Counted from the first letter of the stretch, positions 44,476-54,071 are shown. The stretch is 64,000 bases of DNA from Streptococcus sp. LYSM12 (GCF_004569635.1 NZ_SPOZ01000001.1:1-64000), one strand, 5' to 3'. Program-made: numbers and translations. The notes: a model not told the origin generated them from the letters alone.

Positions 44476-44565
44476 TATAGTCTTTAGTACTAGGCAAGGA
44501 GCTTGCAGGCTAGAGTACGGCAAAGCGAGTGAACGAAGTCATGAAAGATAAACGAAATGACTATA
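44476..44565 (-). repeat. MITE-like intergenic repeat, shortened copy
   Basis: TATAGTCTTTAGTACTAGGC...GAAATGACTATA. It is about 15 bp shorter than the others, lacking part of the interior, and ends eight bases from the cydC stop codon. Confidence 0.75.
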
Positions 44566-44572
44566 CTCTTTC

Positions 44573-46321
44573 CTATATTTCACCATCATCAACAGCCTTA
44601 AGGTGTCGAAAACGTGGGCTAGTTTCGGTTAGAAAAGCGAGGCTACCTGCCATTTCGAGTTTACCATTTTCCAGGAATATGACGCGGTCTGCATACTCAA
44701 TTCCTTTTAAATGGTGGGTAATCCAGATAACCGTTTTTTCTCCTAGTTCTTCCATAAAGGTGGCTAAGACTTGCTTTTCGGTAATTGGATCTAATCCAAC
44801 GGTTGGCTCATCCAAAATCACGACAGGTGTTTCTTTTAGTAGAATACGGGCAAGGGCAATCCGATGTCTTTCTCCCCCTGAGAAACGAAAGCCAGCTTCA
44901 TCCACCATCGTATCCAGTCCCTGCGGTAATGCTTCCACCATCTCCTTTAAACCAACGCGCTCAAGAACCTGCCATACTTGATCTGGACTGGCCTCTTCAT
45001 TTCCTATACGGATATTATTGAGCAGGCTAGTCCGAAATAAGTAGGGTGCTTGTTGGATCACACTGATATAAGAAGATGAGATTTCCCCAAGTGCTGTTGT
45101 TGGTACGCCCCCAAAGAGAAGTCTGCCTGCGCTAGGCTGTAAATCTCCCCGTAATAAGCTTGTTAGGGTACTTTTGCCCGAACCACTTCGACCGAGAATG
45201 GCAAGTTTTTCTCCCTGAGGAATGGTCAAATCGAGCAGGTCTAGTACCAGCTTTCTGTCATTTGGATAGGAGAAACTGAGTTTTTCAATTTTAAAATCAT
45301 AGGGGGCTTGCGGATGCTTGTCTGTGATTGCATTAGCTCGTAAATGAGGCAGGGCATTGAGCCGTTCGAGCGAGTCTGCATAGCTATCGGCCTCTTGACT
45401 GGCTGTTGAAAGTCCTGTAAAGGCATCTATAAGGGGAAGCCATGAGAGGACAAAAGCTGCGACCCAGTTGGCTTCTCCGCCATGATTGCCAGTAAACTGC
45501 CCGCTAGCCCAGAAAAAGGTAGCAAGAATCAAGAGTCCATATGCCAGTTCAAAGATAAGCGTCCGTTTATTTTGAAAAGCTTTCATTTTGGCTTGAACAG
45601 CTATGAGCTGGTCTTGGGAACGTTCGTGAAGGGCGACATATTCTTGCCCTCTTTGGCTGAAAATCCAATCGGAAACTCCTAAGACATTATCTGTCAATTC
45701 TGTATAGAGGCCATTTTTCAAGGTCTTTTCTTTTTGCTGTCTTGCACCATTGACCAGAACAGATAGGAGGGGAAAGACAAGGATTAGAAGTGCTAAGTAG
45801 AGCAGCATGAACGATGCAAACCACCAAGAAAAGAAACCAAGAGCAATGACGATAAAGATGTAGAGTATCCAAGCGATGACAGTTGGGAAAACAGTCCGTA
45901 AATAGAGGTTTTGCAGATGGTTAATGTCTTCAGCCAAAAGCCCGATAACATCACCCAAGCGAAAATCACGCTTGATAAAAATCGCATCTTGCTCCAACGT
46001 CTGATAGAGTTTGAGACGGAGTTTGGAGGTCATTTTGAGGACCCAGTTATGGCTGGTTAGTCGCTCTAAATAGCGAAAGACAGGTCGAGCAATTCCAAAG
46101 GTTCGTGTGAGAACGATAGGAATGTAGACTAAGAGAATATTGGTCGGACGAGAGGCAGATTTGCTGATGAGAAAGCCTGAAATAAACATCAAGGCACCTG
46201 CACTAAAGAAAGTCAAAAAGCCAAGCAGTACAGCAATCCCTAGAGCTAGCTTATATTGTTTAAAAAATGGTTTGACCCAGCGGTCCTCTTTTATGATACG
46301 AAATAAAGGGATATTAGTCAT
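44573..46321 (-). CDS. cydC: ABC exporter CydC, for cytochrome bd assembly
   Basis: A 582-residue half-transporter: six TM segments (residues ~25-310), including the CydC-typical FRYLERLTSHNWVLKM, then an ATPase with Walker A GRSGSGKST, signature FSGGERHR and Walker B VVILDEPTVGLD. With CydD it forms the heterodimeric exporter of glutathione/cysteine (heme has also been implicated) required for cytochrome bd maturation. Its start overlaps the end of cydD by 8 bp. Last gene of cydA-cydB-cydD-cydC. Confidence 0.92.
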   Translation of the reverse strand: MTNIPLFRIIKEDRWVKPFFKQYKLALGIAVLLGFLTFFSAGALMFISGFLISKSASRPTNILLVYIPIVLTRTFGIARPVFRYLERLTSHNWVLKMTSKLRLKLYQTLEQDAIFIKRDFRLGDVIGLLAEDINHLQNLYLRTVFPTVIAWILYIFIVIALGFFSWWFASFMLLYLALLILVFPLLSVLVNGARQQKEKTLKNGLYTELTDNVLGVSDWIFSQRGQEYVALHERSQDQLIAVQAKMKAFQNKRTLIFELAYGLLILATFFWASGQFTGNHGGEANWVAAFVLSWLPLIDAFTGLSTASQEADSYADSLERLNALPHLRANAITDKHPQAPYDFKIEKLSFSYPNDRKLVLDLLDLTIPQGEKLAILGRSGSGKSTLTSLLRGDLQPSAGRLLFGGVPTTALGEISSSYISVIQQAPYLFRTSLLNNIRIGNEEASPDQVWQVLERVGLKEMVEALPQGLDTMVDEAGFRFSGGERHRIALARILLKETPVVILDEPTVGLDPITEKQVLATFMEELGEKTVIWITHHLKGIEYADRVIFLENGKLEMAGSLAFLTETSPRFRHLKAVDDGEI

Positions 46322-48032
46322 GGCTTCCTCCCATTGCGGTTTTTAGATGATAGAGTTTGCCTTTTTGGGCTAGCAGATCATCGTAGGTTCCCATCTCAAC
46401 GATTTTTCCCTGGTCTAGTACTAGGATATAGTCCATCTGGTGGAGCCAGTGGAGCCGATGGGTGGCCAGAAGAACCAAGCGATTATCCATCAGCGGTAGC
46501 ATTTTTTCCTTGAGCTCTAACTCTGTTTCAATATCAAGGTGAGCAGTCGGTTCATCAAGTAAGAGAATACGACGCTCTCTATCAAGAAAGGCACGAGCAA
46601 GAACGATCCGCTGCGCCTGCCCACCACTGAGAGGACGCGCACCATTTCCAATGCGGGTGTCGAGTCCCTCTGGTAAACTAGCCACTAAGTCGTCTAAACC
46701 GACCACCGAAATGGCTTCTCTCACCTGTGTATCGCTTGCAGAGGGGGTGTAGAAAGTAATATTGTCACGTAGGCTCATTTCAAAGACATAAGGATGTTGA
46801 GGAATGTAGAGCAGTTGCTTTCGCCAATCCTCTTGATCGAGGTTGGTTAGCTGAACATCGTCTATCCGAATATCCCCTTTTTCAGGCCCTAAAAATCCGC
46901 TCAAGAGATTGATGAAGCTGGATTTTCCAGAGCCACTCATACCAATAATACCGATTTTTTGATAGCCAGAAAGAGTAAGCGACGTTCCTGCAAAGAGTTT
47001 TTTTTCTCCATAGGCTATGGAAATGTCCTCTAGTTCCAAACAGCTATCATTATTCCAAGTGGTTATACTTACCTGCTCTTGACGGATACTAGGAGTTTTT
47101 AAGATTTTCTGAATACTTTGCAGGGCGTTTTTTCCGTCCAAGGTTGCATGATAGTCGCTTGAAAAATCGCGTACAGGTAGGAAGTATTCTGGTGCTAAGA
47201 TAAGAATAGTCAAGGCAGGAAATAGTAGCATCTGCCCATTAATCAAGCGAAGTCCGAGGAGCACAGCGACCACTGCAATGGACAAGGTTGTAAAAAAATC
47301 GAGCGCAAAGGTGGATAAAATCCCAATCCGTAGGGCATTCATAGTTGCCTTGCGGAAATTTTCGCTAGTCTGGTAAATAGTTTTGGAATAGGATTTACTA
47401 CGGCCGAAAAATTTCAAGGTATCAAGACCTCGGAGTGTATCCAAAAAGTGATTGGAGAGCAGTTGATATTGTGCATATTGACGATCTGCTCGGGCTTGTG
47501 CAGCGTATCCTAAGATAATCATAAAAATAATGATAATTGGAAAGACGATGAGAAGAACCAAGCCTGATTCCCAGTCTAAGTAAAAGATATAAATCAGAAT
47601 CAGCCATGGAATGATGCTCATATTCATCATTTTATTTAAGATGAGATGTAGATAATTTTCCACCAAGGAAATCCCGTCTAAGGCCATGGTGATGACATTT
47701 CCAGATCCTTCTTTTTGAACGATATGGGGCCCTAATTCAAATATTTTGCGGAGCAGTTGTCCTCGAAGCTGGCTGGCCTGCTGACTGGAGAATCTGTCCA
47801 AGTGCTCATTTTTGAGATAATGAATGATGTGGCGTCCGAGATAGCAGATGAAAAAGCACATGGCAGGTAGAAGCTGCTCCTCTAAAGGTTTGCCTCCCCA
47901 GACACCTGTGATAGCCTGACTGAGTCCCGCAGCTTGTCCGATAATAAAGATTGCCTGAAGGATGTCTAATCCTGCAAGCAATCCTAGTAGTTTATGAACA
48001 CCAGACAAGCGCATCACAGCTTTATCCAGCAT
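46314..48032 (-). CDS. cydD: ABC exporter CydD, for cytochrome bd assembly
   Basis: A 572-residue half-transporter: N-terminal TM domain (residues ~15-300), ATPase with Walker A GMSGSGKSS, signature LSGGQAQR and Walker B ILLLDEPTAHLD. It is the partner of CydC. The ATG at 48032 follows GGAGG and overlaps the 3' end of cydB by 11 bp. A longer frame to 48113 lies wholly within cydB and is rejected. Confidence 0.92.
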   Translation of the reverse strand: MLDKAVMRLSGVHKLLGLLAGLDILQAIFIIGQAAGLSQAITGVWGGKPLEEQLLPAMCFFICYLGRHIIHYLKNEHLDRFSSQQASQLRGQLLRKIFELGPHIVQKEGSGNVITMALDGISLVENYLHLILNKMMNMSIIPWLILIYIFYLDWESGLVLLIVFPIIIIFMIILGYAAQARADRQYAQYQLLSNHFLDTLRGLDTLKFFGRSKSYSKTIYQTSENFRKATMNALRIGILSTFALDFFTTLSIAVVAVLLGLRLINGQMLLFPALTILILAPEYFLPVRDFSSDYHATLDGKNALQSIQKILKTPSIRQEQVSITTWNNDSCLELEDISIAYGEKKLFAGTSLTLSGYQKIGIIGMSGSGKSSFINLLSGFLGPEKGDIRIDDVQLTNLDQEDWRKQLLYIPQHPYVFEMSLRDNITFYTPSASDTQVREAISVVGLDDLVASLPEGLDTRIGNGARPLSGGQAQRIVLARAFLDRERRILLLDEPTAHLDIETELELKEKMLPLMDNRLVLLATHRLHWLHQMDYILVLDQGKIVEMGTYDDLLAQKGKLYHLKTAMGGSHD

Positions 48033-49050
48033 GGTGTTCCTCCGTTCCAATGACTGGCAACTTAATCCGTTTTCTAAAGATATAGTAGGTCCAAGCAGTG
48101 TAGGCCAAGACAAATGGGACCAGTGTTAGAGCCACTAGAGACATGATGCCAAGTGTATAAGGTGATGATGAAGCTGTTTCGATTAGTAGGTCATATTGTG
48201 AGTCAATAGAACTAATCATCACACGCGGGAAAAGTCCTTGGAATAAGAGGACAACGACCGCTACTAAGGAAAGTCCACTAGCAAGAAAGGCTGTCATTTC
48301 AGCTTCTTTTATGACAGATAGATGGGCGACTATGGTAAGGACTACAATTGTGATAACCAAAGTCAAGGTTGACATAAGGTGCAGTTCGAAGAAGTCTGTC
48401 TTGAAAAAGAGCAGAATGGCAAAGGCTACCAAACCGAGATAGAGGATAAGGTAGAGTTTTTGAGCGTATTGACGAGCACGTATGCGAACATGGCCGTCTG
48501 TTTTTAGACTGATGTAATTCAACCCATGTAGGTAGGTCAAGAGAACCATAGCTACGCCACCAATCAGTGAAAATAGGTTAAAGTAGTCGCCGAATTGGGC
48601 AGTCATATTGCCATTTTCATCTAGAGGCATTCCTTGAACTAAACTGATAAACATAATACCGAAAAAGAAAGGGACAAGGAAAGAGCCGATAGACAAGGCC
48701 CAATTCCAGCCTTGTTTTTCTGCTACTGGGACTTTGTGGCGGAATTCAAAGGAAACACCCCGGATAATCAATCCGACCAAAATCATCAATAAGATAAGGT
48801 AGTAACCACTAAATAAAGAAGCGTACCAGTAGGGGAAAGAGGCAAACATAGCACCACCTGCAGTTAACAACCATACCTCATTTCCGTCCCAAACAGGACC
48901 GATGGTTTCAACAATCTGATCTTTTTCTTGCTCGTTTTTTGCGAGCGACTGAACGGCCATACCTACTCCAAAGTCAAATCCTTCGAGGAAGAAGAAGCCG
49001 GAAAAGAGCAGGCCGATGAGAAAGAACCATAATAATTGTAAGTTGCTCAT
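48022..49050 (-). CDS. cydB: cytochrome bd ubiquinol/menaquinol oxidase subunit II
   Basis: A 342-residue membrane protein with about eight or nine hydrophobic segments. It starts with the family pattern LWFFLIGLLFSGFFFLEGFD (conserved FxxEGFDFG) and has GNEVWLLTAGGAMFA. With CydA it forms the bd-type terminal oxidase that reduces oxygen to water from a quinol. The ATG directly follows the cydA stop codon, with AGGAGG inside cydA. Confidence 0.95.
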   Translation of the reverse strand: MSNLQLLWFFLIGLLFSGFFFLEGFDFGVGMAVQSLAKNEQEKDQIVETIGPVWDGNEVWLLTAGGAMFASFPYWYASLFSGYYLILLMILVGLIIRGVSFEFRHKVPVAEKQGWNWALSIGSFLVPFFFGIMFISLVQGMPLDENGNMTAQFGDYFNLFSLIGGVAMVLLTYLHGLNYISLKTDGHVRIRARQYAQKLYLILYLGLVAFAILLFFKTDFFELHLMSTLTLVITIVVLTIVAHLSVIKEAEMTAFLASGLSLVAVVVLLFQGLFPRVMISSIDSQYDLLIETASSSPYTLGIMSLVALTLVPFVLAYTAWTYYIFRKRIKLPVIGTEEHHAG

Positions 49051-50478
49051 TTAAAATGCCTCCTTGTTAAATGTGTCAACAGAAGAATAGCCACCCATGT
49101 GAAGCCCGTCCTGTTGGTACTCAGGTCCGTGCTGTAATTCGCGGATAACTAATTTAATCATCGTGATAGCTAGAGCAGTAAATAAGATGAAGTAAATAAT
49201 ATTTGAGATAGTCAAGGAAGCAACAGAAACGTTTGGAGATACGCTTTGTTCAATGGTAAAAAGACCATAGACTGTCCAAGGATAGCGTCCCTGTTCGGCT
49301 ACAATCCAACCGAAAGTATTTGCTAAAAATGGGGCAAAGGTTGTCAGAGCGACGAGCCAAAGCATCCATTTCTTTTCATAGAGGACAGGACGTTTCTTGC
49401 GGGTCCAAAATAGTCCTAGGGCGGAGACAAGGAGCATTAAAGTTCCAAAACCAGCCATGATACGGAAACCGTAAAAGAGCAAGTTAACCATTGGGAAGTA
49501 GTTGCGATCACCATATTGGGCAATCAATTCTTCATTGGCTGTATCCATTCCTTTAACAGCACCTGACATCTTATGATAAGACAAGATACTAAGCATGTAA
49601 GGGATTTTGACGCCGAAGACCTGTTTGTGCTTAGCTTCATCAGCCCAAGCAACTACTGCCCAAGCAGCGGGATCTCCAGAATCTTCATAGTCCCCTTCCA
49701 TAGCTGCAAATTTCATGGGTTGATCTTCAATGAGAGCCTGCATCTGTGCATCACCTGCTCCAAGAACAGAGATAGAACCGATTAAGGAGATGATGAGACC
49801 GATGCGGATTGATTTTTTATAGAGTGCTTGGCTTGTTTCTGTCAATTTCTCTTTTTTCAAGAGACGAAAAGCAGACAGACCTGCAACTAAGATACCTCCC
49901 ATGGTAATGGCACCAGTAATCACATGGCTGTATTCATAGATAAATTGTGGATTGGTAATCAAGGCACCAAAGTCGGTCATCTGCGCACGACCATTGACCA
50001 CTTCATAGCCGACGGGGTGCTGCATGAAGCTGTTGGCTATCAAAATCCACATGGCAGACATGAAAGAACCAAGTACGACCAACCAAATAAAGGTGGCATG
50101 GAGTTTTTTGCTAATTTTTTTATTTTCCCAGGTGAACATCCAAAGTCCCAAGAAAGTTGATTCCATAAAGAAAGCAAAGAGAGCCTCAACTGCTAGAGGA
50201 GCTCCAAAAATATCTCCTACGAAGCGAGAGTAGTCAGACCAGTTCATTCCAAATTGGAATTCTTGTATAATTCCTGTTACGACGCCGACTGCGAAACTAA
50301 GTAGCATGATGTTGCCCCAGAATTTCGTTAATTTTTTATATTCTTCTTTGTTGGTAACGACATAGCAGGTTTCCATAATGGCTACGACTAAAGCTGTACC
50401 AATACTGAATGGAACAAAGAAGAAGTGAAAGATAGTGGTCATCGCAAACTGTAGACGAGCCAAAGTTTCTATCGTCAT
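49051..50478 (-). CDS. cydA: cytochrome bd oxidase subunit I
   Basis: A 475-residue heme-binding subunit. Conserved elements include LARLQFAMTTIFHFFFVPFS (heme b595 His region), GIIQEFQFGMNW, LAVEALFAFFMEST, FMQHPVGYEV (heme b558 His) and PWTVYGLFTIEQSVSP. The quinol-binding loop is of the short type seen in Firmicutes. It carries hemes b558, b595 and d; no heme biosynthesis genes are in the window, and streptococci take heme from the host. Promoter: an extended -10, TGTTATGAT, on the minus strand near 50544-50552. GGAGGATATT precedes the ATG. Confidence 0.96.
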   Translation of the reverse strand: MTIETLARLQFAMTTIFHFFFVPFSIGTALVVAIMETCYVVTNKEEYKKLTKFWGNIMLLSFAVGVVTGIIQEFQFGMNWSDYSRFVGDIFGAPLAVEALFAFFMESTFLGLWMFTWENKKISKKLHATFIWLVVLGSFMSAMWILIANSFMQHPVGYEVVNGRAQMTDFGALITNPQFIYEYSHVITGAITMGGILVAGLSAFRLLKKEKLTETSQALYKKSIRIGLIISLIGSISVLGAGDAQMQALIEDQPMKFAAMEGDYEDSGDPAAWAVVAWADEAKHKQVFGVKIPYMLSILSYHKMSGAVKGMDTANEELIAQYGDRNYFPMVNLLFYGFRIMAGFGTLMLLVSALGLFWTRKKRPVLYEKKWMLWLVALTTFAPFLANTFGWIVAEQGRYPWTVYGLFTIEQSVSPNVSVASLTISNIIYFILFTALAITMIKLVIRELQHGPEYQQDGLHMGGYSSVDTFNKEAF

Positions 50479-50543
50479 AATATCCTCCGATTGAGGAGCT
50501 GAACGGTCTGTTCAGTTCCTTTCCTAAAATTTCTTTTTTCTAT

Positions 50544-50552
50544 ATCATAACA
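50544..50552 (-). promoter_or_regulatory. extended -10 of the cyd operon
   Basis: Minus-strand TGTTATGAT about 65 bp before cydA. Between it and the gene, GAACTGAACAGACCGTTCAG contains the dyad CTGAAC-N5-GTTCAG, a possible operator; the binding protein is unknown. Confidence 0.4.
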
Positions 50553-50607
50553 TGTTTCATCAATTAATGGTAGAGATTAAGGCAATAATGTTTAGGGTAG
50601 TGCTTCC

Positions 50608-50763
50608 TACTCGTTCAACAATCAACATTTGACGTCGTTGCCTGACCTTGCTGAGCTTCCGTTTTCTCTTCTGCTTAGAGGAGGCTAGCTTTATTTCCCC
50701 TAGCTTCATCTTTCACAAATCTTAGCTGTGAAAGCCAGTCAGATGTTGAGGTTTAGAGAGTAT
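50608..50763. repeat. BOX-like element upstream of cydA
   Basis: Starts TACTCGTTCAACAATCAACA and ends TGTTGAGGTTTAGAGAGTA, with an internal structured GC-richer part. It resembles the element at 22334-22487, with which it shares TGTGAAA and CAGATGTTGA near the right end. Confidence 0.55.
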
Positions 50764-50795
50764 CCGTTTTTATTTCGTAACGTGAAGACAACTGT

Positions 50796-50901
50796 TATAG
50801 TCTTTTCGTTTACTTTTAGTACTAGGCAAGGAGCTGCAGGCTGTACTGGAGTACGGCAAAGCGAGGTAACGAAGTCATAAAAGATAAGCGAAATGACTAT
50901 A
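50796..50901 (-). repeat. MITE-like intergenic repeat
   Basis: TATAGTCTTTTCG...GAAATGACTATA, complete, 30 bp from the menA stop codon. Confidence 0.8.
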
Positions 50902-50930
50902 AGCCATCGTTTCTCGATCTTTTATAGGGC

Positions 50931-51833
50931 TTAAGGTAAGATGATTCCAAGAGCATAGGTGAGAACATGCATGGTGGAGCCCAGTGCCAAAATCTTGATG
51001 GCACATGGGAATGTTTCTGATTTTACCTGTTTCTGGTATAAGAGTTTGGTCTGCTTTACGATAAAGGGAAGCAGAAGTAGGCTGAGGAGGCATGTAGGTG
51101 GGGCAATTCCTAACCAAGTTTGACAGACAATAGCAAGTAGGGCTACTCCGTTTGCAGTAGCAAACAGATAGAGCCCGCCCTTGATTCCGATATAGTGAAC
51201 CAGAGTGTATCGGTGGTTTCGTTCATCTTCTTCCTTATCGCAGAGATTATTGGCTAGCATGAGATTGGCAATCCAGAGGGTATTGGGAAGAGCAATGAGA
51301 AAAATCTGGACAAGCGTTTGGAAGTTCCAGATAAAATGAGGAGCAGTATTGAGGTAGACGCAGATAAGAGTGATCATAAACCCCATGGTAAAACCTGAAC
51401 AAATCTCTCCTAAAGGTAGGTTGGATAAGGGTTTTGGACCGGATGAGTAGAAGATTCCAATAGCATAGCAAAATCCTCCCATGACCAATAATGGCCAGCC
51501 AAGGAACCATGATAAGAGCAGTCCGATGAAGAGGGAGAGTGTAAAAAGCACCAGCATAAGCCGTTCAACGACAGGCAGGGACAAGTTTTCCCGTCCGATG
51601 ATATTGGTCTTTTCTTGATAGTCTAAGTCTACAGCATGCCGATAGTCGTTATAATTATCCCAGACATCGACAAACATATTGAACAAGAGCATGGCGATAA
51701 AGTAGAGGCCAACATAAAGAGGACGCACCTCTCCATAGGCGTAGTAACTAAAACACATCCCAATCAAAAAGGGCAATATACTAGCTGTTTTTGCCTTTAC
51801 TTCTACTAGTTCCAAAAAAATAGGTAATGACAT
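50931..51833 (-). CDS. menA: 1,4-dihydroxy-2-naphthoate polyprenyltransferase
   Basis: A 300-residue UbiA-family membrane prenyltransferase with about eight or nine TM segments. The Mg-diphosphate Asp-rich motif is FVDVWDNYNDYRHAVD near residue 60. A second polar loop, NLMLANNLCDKEEDERNHRY, lies near residue 195. It joins a polyprenyl chain to dihydroxynaphthoate, giving demethylmenaquinone. The ring-forming men genes are absent here; group B streptococcus is known to respire with a scavenged naphthoate, which would fit. The ATG at 51833 follows AGGAGG; the frame to 51860 is rejected. Confidence 0.88.
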   Translation of the reverse strand: MSLPIFLELVEVKAKTASILPFLIGMCFSYYAYGEVRPLYVGLYFIAMLLFNMFVDVWDNYNDYRHAVDLDYQEKTNIIGRENLSLPVVERLMLVLFTLSLFIGLLLSWFLGWPLLVMGGFCYAIGIFYSSGPKPLSNLPLGEICSGFTMGFMITLICVYLNTAPHFIWNFQTLVQIFLIALPNTLWIANLMLANNLCDKEEDERNHRYTLVHYIGIKGGLYLFATANGVALLAIVCQTWLGIAPPTCLLSLLLLPFIVKQTKLLYQKQVKSETFPCAIKILALGSTMHVLTYALGIILP

Positions 51834-52020
51834 GATTTCCTCCTTTTTCAACCCTGCCATTATATAGGAAAAGATTTAAATTTGGAAATAATTAGAACTG
51901 AAAAAAGCCTAACATAAGGAAATGGTCGAAAAATGAGGTTTCTTCTTGAGAGGAATGGGCTAAACATCATTTTTAGGAATGTGAGAGATAGAAAGAACAG
52001 AAGTTTCTGGCATTTTTTGC

Positions 52021-52290
52021 TATACTAGAGGTAGTCTATTGTATAAATCTAGTTTTTTAGTTTATTTTTAGTGTTGATTCCAATAGATTGGGAACTGGGT
52101 TTAAAAAGAGTATAAGTCGTATCAATAGTTGCAGGCTGTTTATATAGTTCTGTGGACTATAGTATCATGTGGGGGAAGTAAAGCTTGCCAAAGCAAGTGA
52201 CCATTGTAAGGGACGGTCAGGCTTTCCCCTCATCCGGTGGATTAGGGGAAGTTGGAAATAAGGAAGCGAAGTTTCCTTGCTCGTTGAAAG
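52021..52290 (+). promoter_or_regulatory. promoter and long structured leader of the DUF2130 operon
   Basis: An extended -10 (TGCTATACT; TATACT at 52021-52026) lies ~345 bp before the start codon. The leader can form an outer stem GGGGGAAG (52171-52178) / CTTTCCCC (52222-52229) enclosing CTTG/CAAG and TGACC/GGTCA hairpins. Alternatively CCCCT-C-ATCC-GGT-GGAT-T-AGGGG (52226-52248) forms, using the same CCCC. A third hairpin, AAGGAA/TTCCTT, is at 52260-52278. It may be a regulatory RNA or just a structured intergenic repeat. Confidence 0.4.
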
Positions 52291-52371
52291 AATAATAAAA
52301 GAGACGCAGATGTTTCGATTTTAGCCGATTGCAGCTGTGACTCCCTTTAGGTATAAATGAAAGGAGAAAAT

Positions 52372-53625
52372 ATGCAGACACTAACATGTCCGCACTGCGG
52401 AGTAGCTTTTCAGGTCAATGAAACCGAATATAGCCAATTATTGGCTCAGGTTCGAGGAGCAGAATTTGAAAAAGAGGTGCATGAACGCTTGGCGCGTGAG
52501 ACTGAATTAGTTGCAGAAAAGGTCAAAAATGATTTGCAGAAACAGGTAGCAAAGCGGGATAAGGAAATTGCTGAATTAGCTACGAAGCTAGAGCAGTCAG
52601 AGAAGCAGACAGAATTGGAAGTTCGTTCTGCCTTGTCTCAAAAAGAGCAGGAAGTTCTTGCTCTTGAGGCTCAGATTGAGAAAGTGCGCTTAGAGAAAGA
52701 ACATGAATTACAACTGGCTCTTTCGTCCCTGGAAAAGGAGTGTGAGGCGGTCAAGACAGAATTGCTCTTGCAAGAACAAAAGCAGGAGTTAGCTCTTGCA
52801 ACGACCAAACAGGAGTTTGAATTGCAATTAAAAGTGGCCAATGAACAGGTCGAATTTTATAAAAACTTCAAAGCTCAACAGTCGACGAAAGCTATCGGGG
52901 AGAGTTTGGAATTATATGCAGAGGCAGAGTTTAACAAGGTTCGCCATCTAGCCTTTCCCAATGCCTATTTTGAAAAGGACAATCTAATCTCTAGTCGCGG
53001 ATCAAAAGGAGATTATATTTACCGTGAGGTAGACGAAAATGGTGTGGAAATCCTCTCTATCATGTTTGAGATGAAAAATGAAGCAGATGGCACGGTAAAA
53101 AAGCATAAGAATGAAGACTTTTTTAAGGAATTGGACAAAGACCGCAGGGAGAAAGAATGTGAATATGCAGTGCTAGTCACTATGCTAGAAGCTGATAATG
53201 ATTACTACAATACAGGGATTGTGGATGTCAGTTATAAACATGAAAAAATGTACGTGGTCCGTCCCCAATTTTTCATTCAGCTGATTGGAATTTTACGCAA
53301 TGCAGCTATGAATGCTCTCAAATATAAGCAGGAATTGGCTCTAGTAAGAGAGCAGAATGTTGATATTACTCATTTTGAAGAGGATTTGGAAAGTTTCAAA
53401 AACGCCTTTGCCAAGAACTATCACTCTGCTAGTACGAATTTCCAAAAGGCTATTGATGAGATTGATAAAGTTATCAAGCGCATGGAAGCGGTCAAGGCAG
53501 CTCTTACGACTAGCGAAAATCAATTACGACTGGCTAATAATAAACTGGAAGATGTCACTGTCAAAAAGCTAACTCGGAAAAATCCAACCATGAAAGCTAA
53601 ATTTGAAGCCTTGAAGGAGCAATGA
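52372..53625 (+). CDS. DUF2130 coiled-coil protein
   Basis: A 417-residue cytosolic protein. It begins with a zinc-ribbon-like LTCPHCGVAF, runs through a Glu/Lys/Gln-rich coiled coil (~20-170), and then the DUF2130 domain (~180-360; LAFPNAYFEKDN, SRGSKGDYIYRE, FEMKNEADGTVKKHKNEDFF, VLVTMLEADNDYYNTGI). That domain has a nuclease-like arrangement of acidic and Lys residues, but activity is unproven. AAAGGAG precedes the ATG. Its stop overlaps the next start (ATGATG), so the three genes to 54825 are translationally coupled. Confidence 0.85.
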   Translation: MQTLTCPHCGVAFQVNETEYSQLLAQVRGAEFEKEVHERLARETELVAEKVKNDLQKQVAKRDKEIAELATKLEQSEKQTELEVRSALSQKEQEVLALEAQIEKVRLEKEHELQLALSSLEKECEAVKTELLLQEQKQELALATTKQEFELQLKVANEQVEFYKNFKAQQSTKAIGESLELYAEAEFNKVRHLAFPNAYFEKDNLISSRGSKGDYIYREVDENGVEILSIMFEMKNEADGTVKKHKNEDFFKELDKDRREKECEYAVLVTMLEADNDYYNTGIVDVSYKHEKMYVVRPQFFIQLIGILRNAAMNALKYKQELALVREQNVDITHFEEDLESFKNAFAKNYHSASTNFQKAIDEIDKVIKRMEAVKAALTTSENQLRLANNKLEDVTVKKLTRKNPTMKAKFEALKEQ

Positions 53626-54071
53626 TGATTCGAACGTATCAAGAAGAAGATGCCGTAGCTTGTCAGCAGTTATTGTCAGAATTAGGCTATCCTAGTCAGC
53701 TTGCGGACCTACAAGGGCGCTTTCGTCAACTGTTGGCGAAACAAGAGTATGACTTGCTAGTCTTTGAGCAGGGTGGACAGGTGATTGGCTTGATTGGCTA
53801 TGCTCAAATGTATTTCTTTGAAAGCAACGGAAGCTATTTGCGCATACTAGCTTTGGTTGTAAACAGGCATCACCGCCAAAAAGGGGTTGCCACTGCTTTA
53901 TTGGATAAGGTGAAAGCTATTGGCAAAGAAGCTGGCTGTCAGGCTTTGGCCTTAAACAGTGGTCTAGGGAATGACCGACAGATTGCCCACCGTTTCTATG
54001 AGCACTATGGATTTGAGAAAAAAGCGATCGGCTTTGCCTATCAACTTGAGGAGAAAGAGTATGGAGAATAG
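53625..54071 (+). CDS. GNAT-family N-acetyltransferase
   Basis: A 148-residue acetyl-CoA-dependent acetyltransferase. It begins MIRTYQEEDAVACQQLLSEL; the CoA-binding motif A is LVVNRHHRQKGVATALLDKV (R-x-x-G-V/I-A type), and the C-terminal part is FYEHYGFEKKAIGFAY. The substrate is unknown; small detoxifying or antibiotic-modifying enzymes look like this. The second ATG of the ATGATG is preferred for spacing from GAAGGAG; 53622 is the alternative. Coupled to the genes on both sides. Confidence 0.88.
   Translation: MIRTYQEEDAVACQQLLSELGYPSQLADLQGRFRQLLAKQEYDLLVFEQGGQVIGLIGYAQMYFFESNGSYLRILALVVNRHHRQKGVATALLDKVKAIGKEAGCQALALNSGLGNDRQIAHRFYEHYGFEKKAIGFAYQLEEKEYGE

Noticed and set aside
44529..44981. 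150-codon plus-strand frame opposite cydC
   Set aside because: It starts inside a MITE-like repeat and runs antisense through conserved cydC ATPase motifs.
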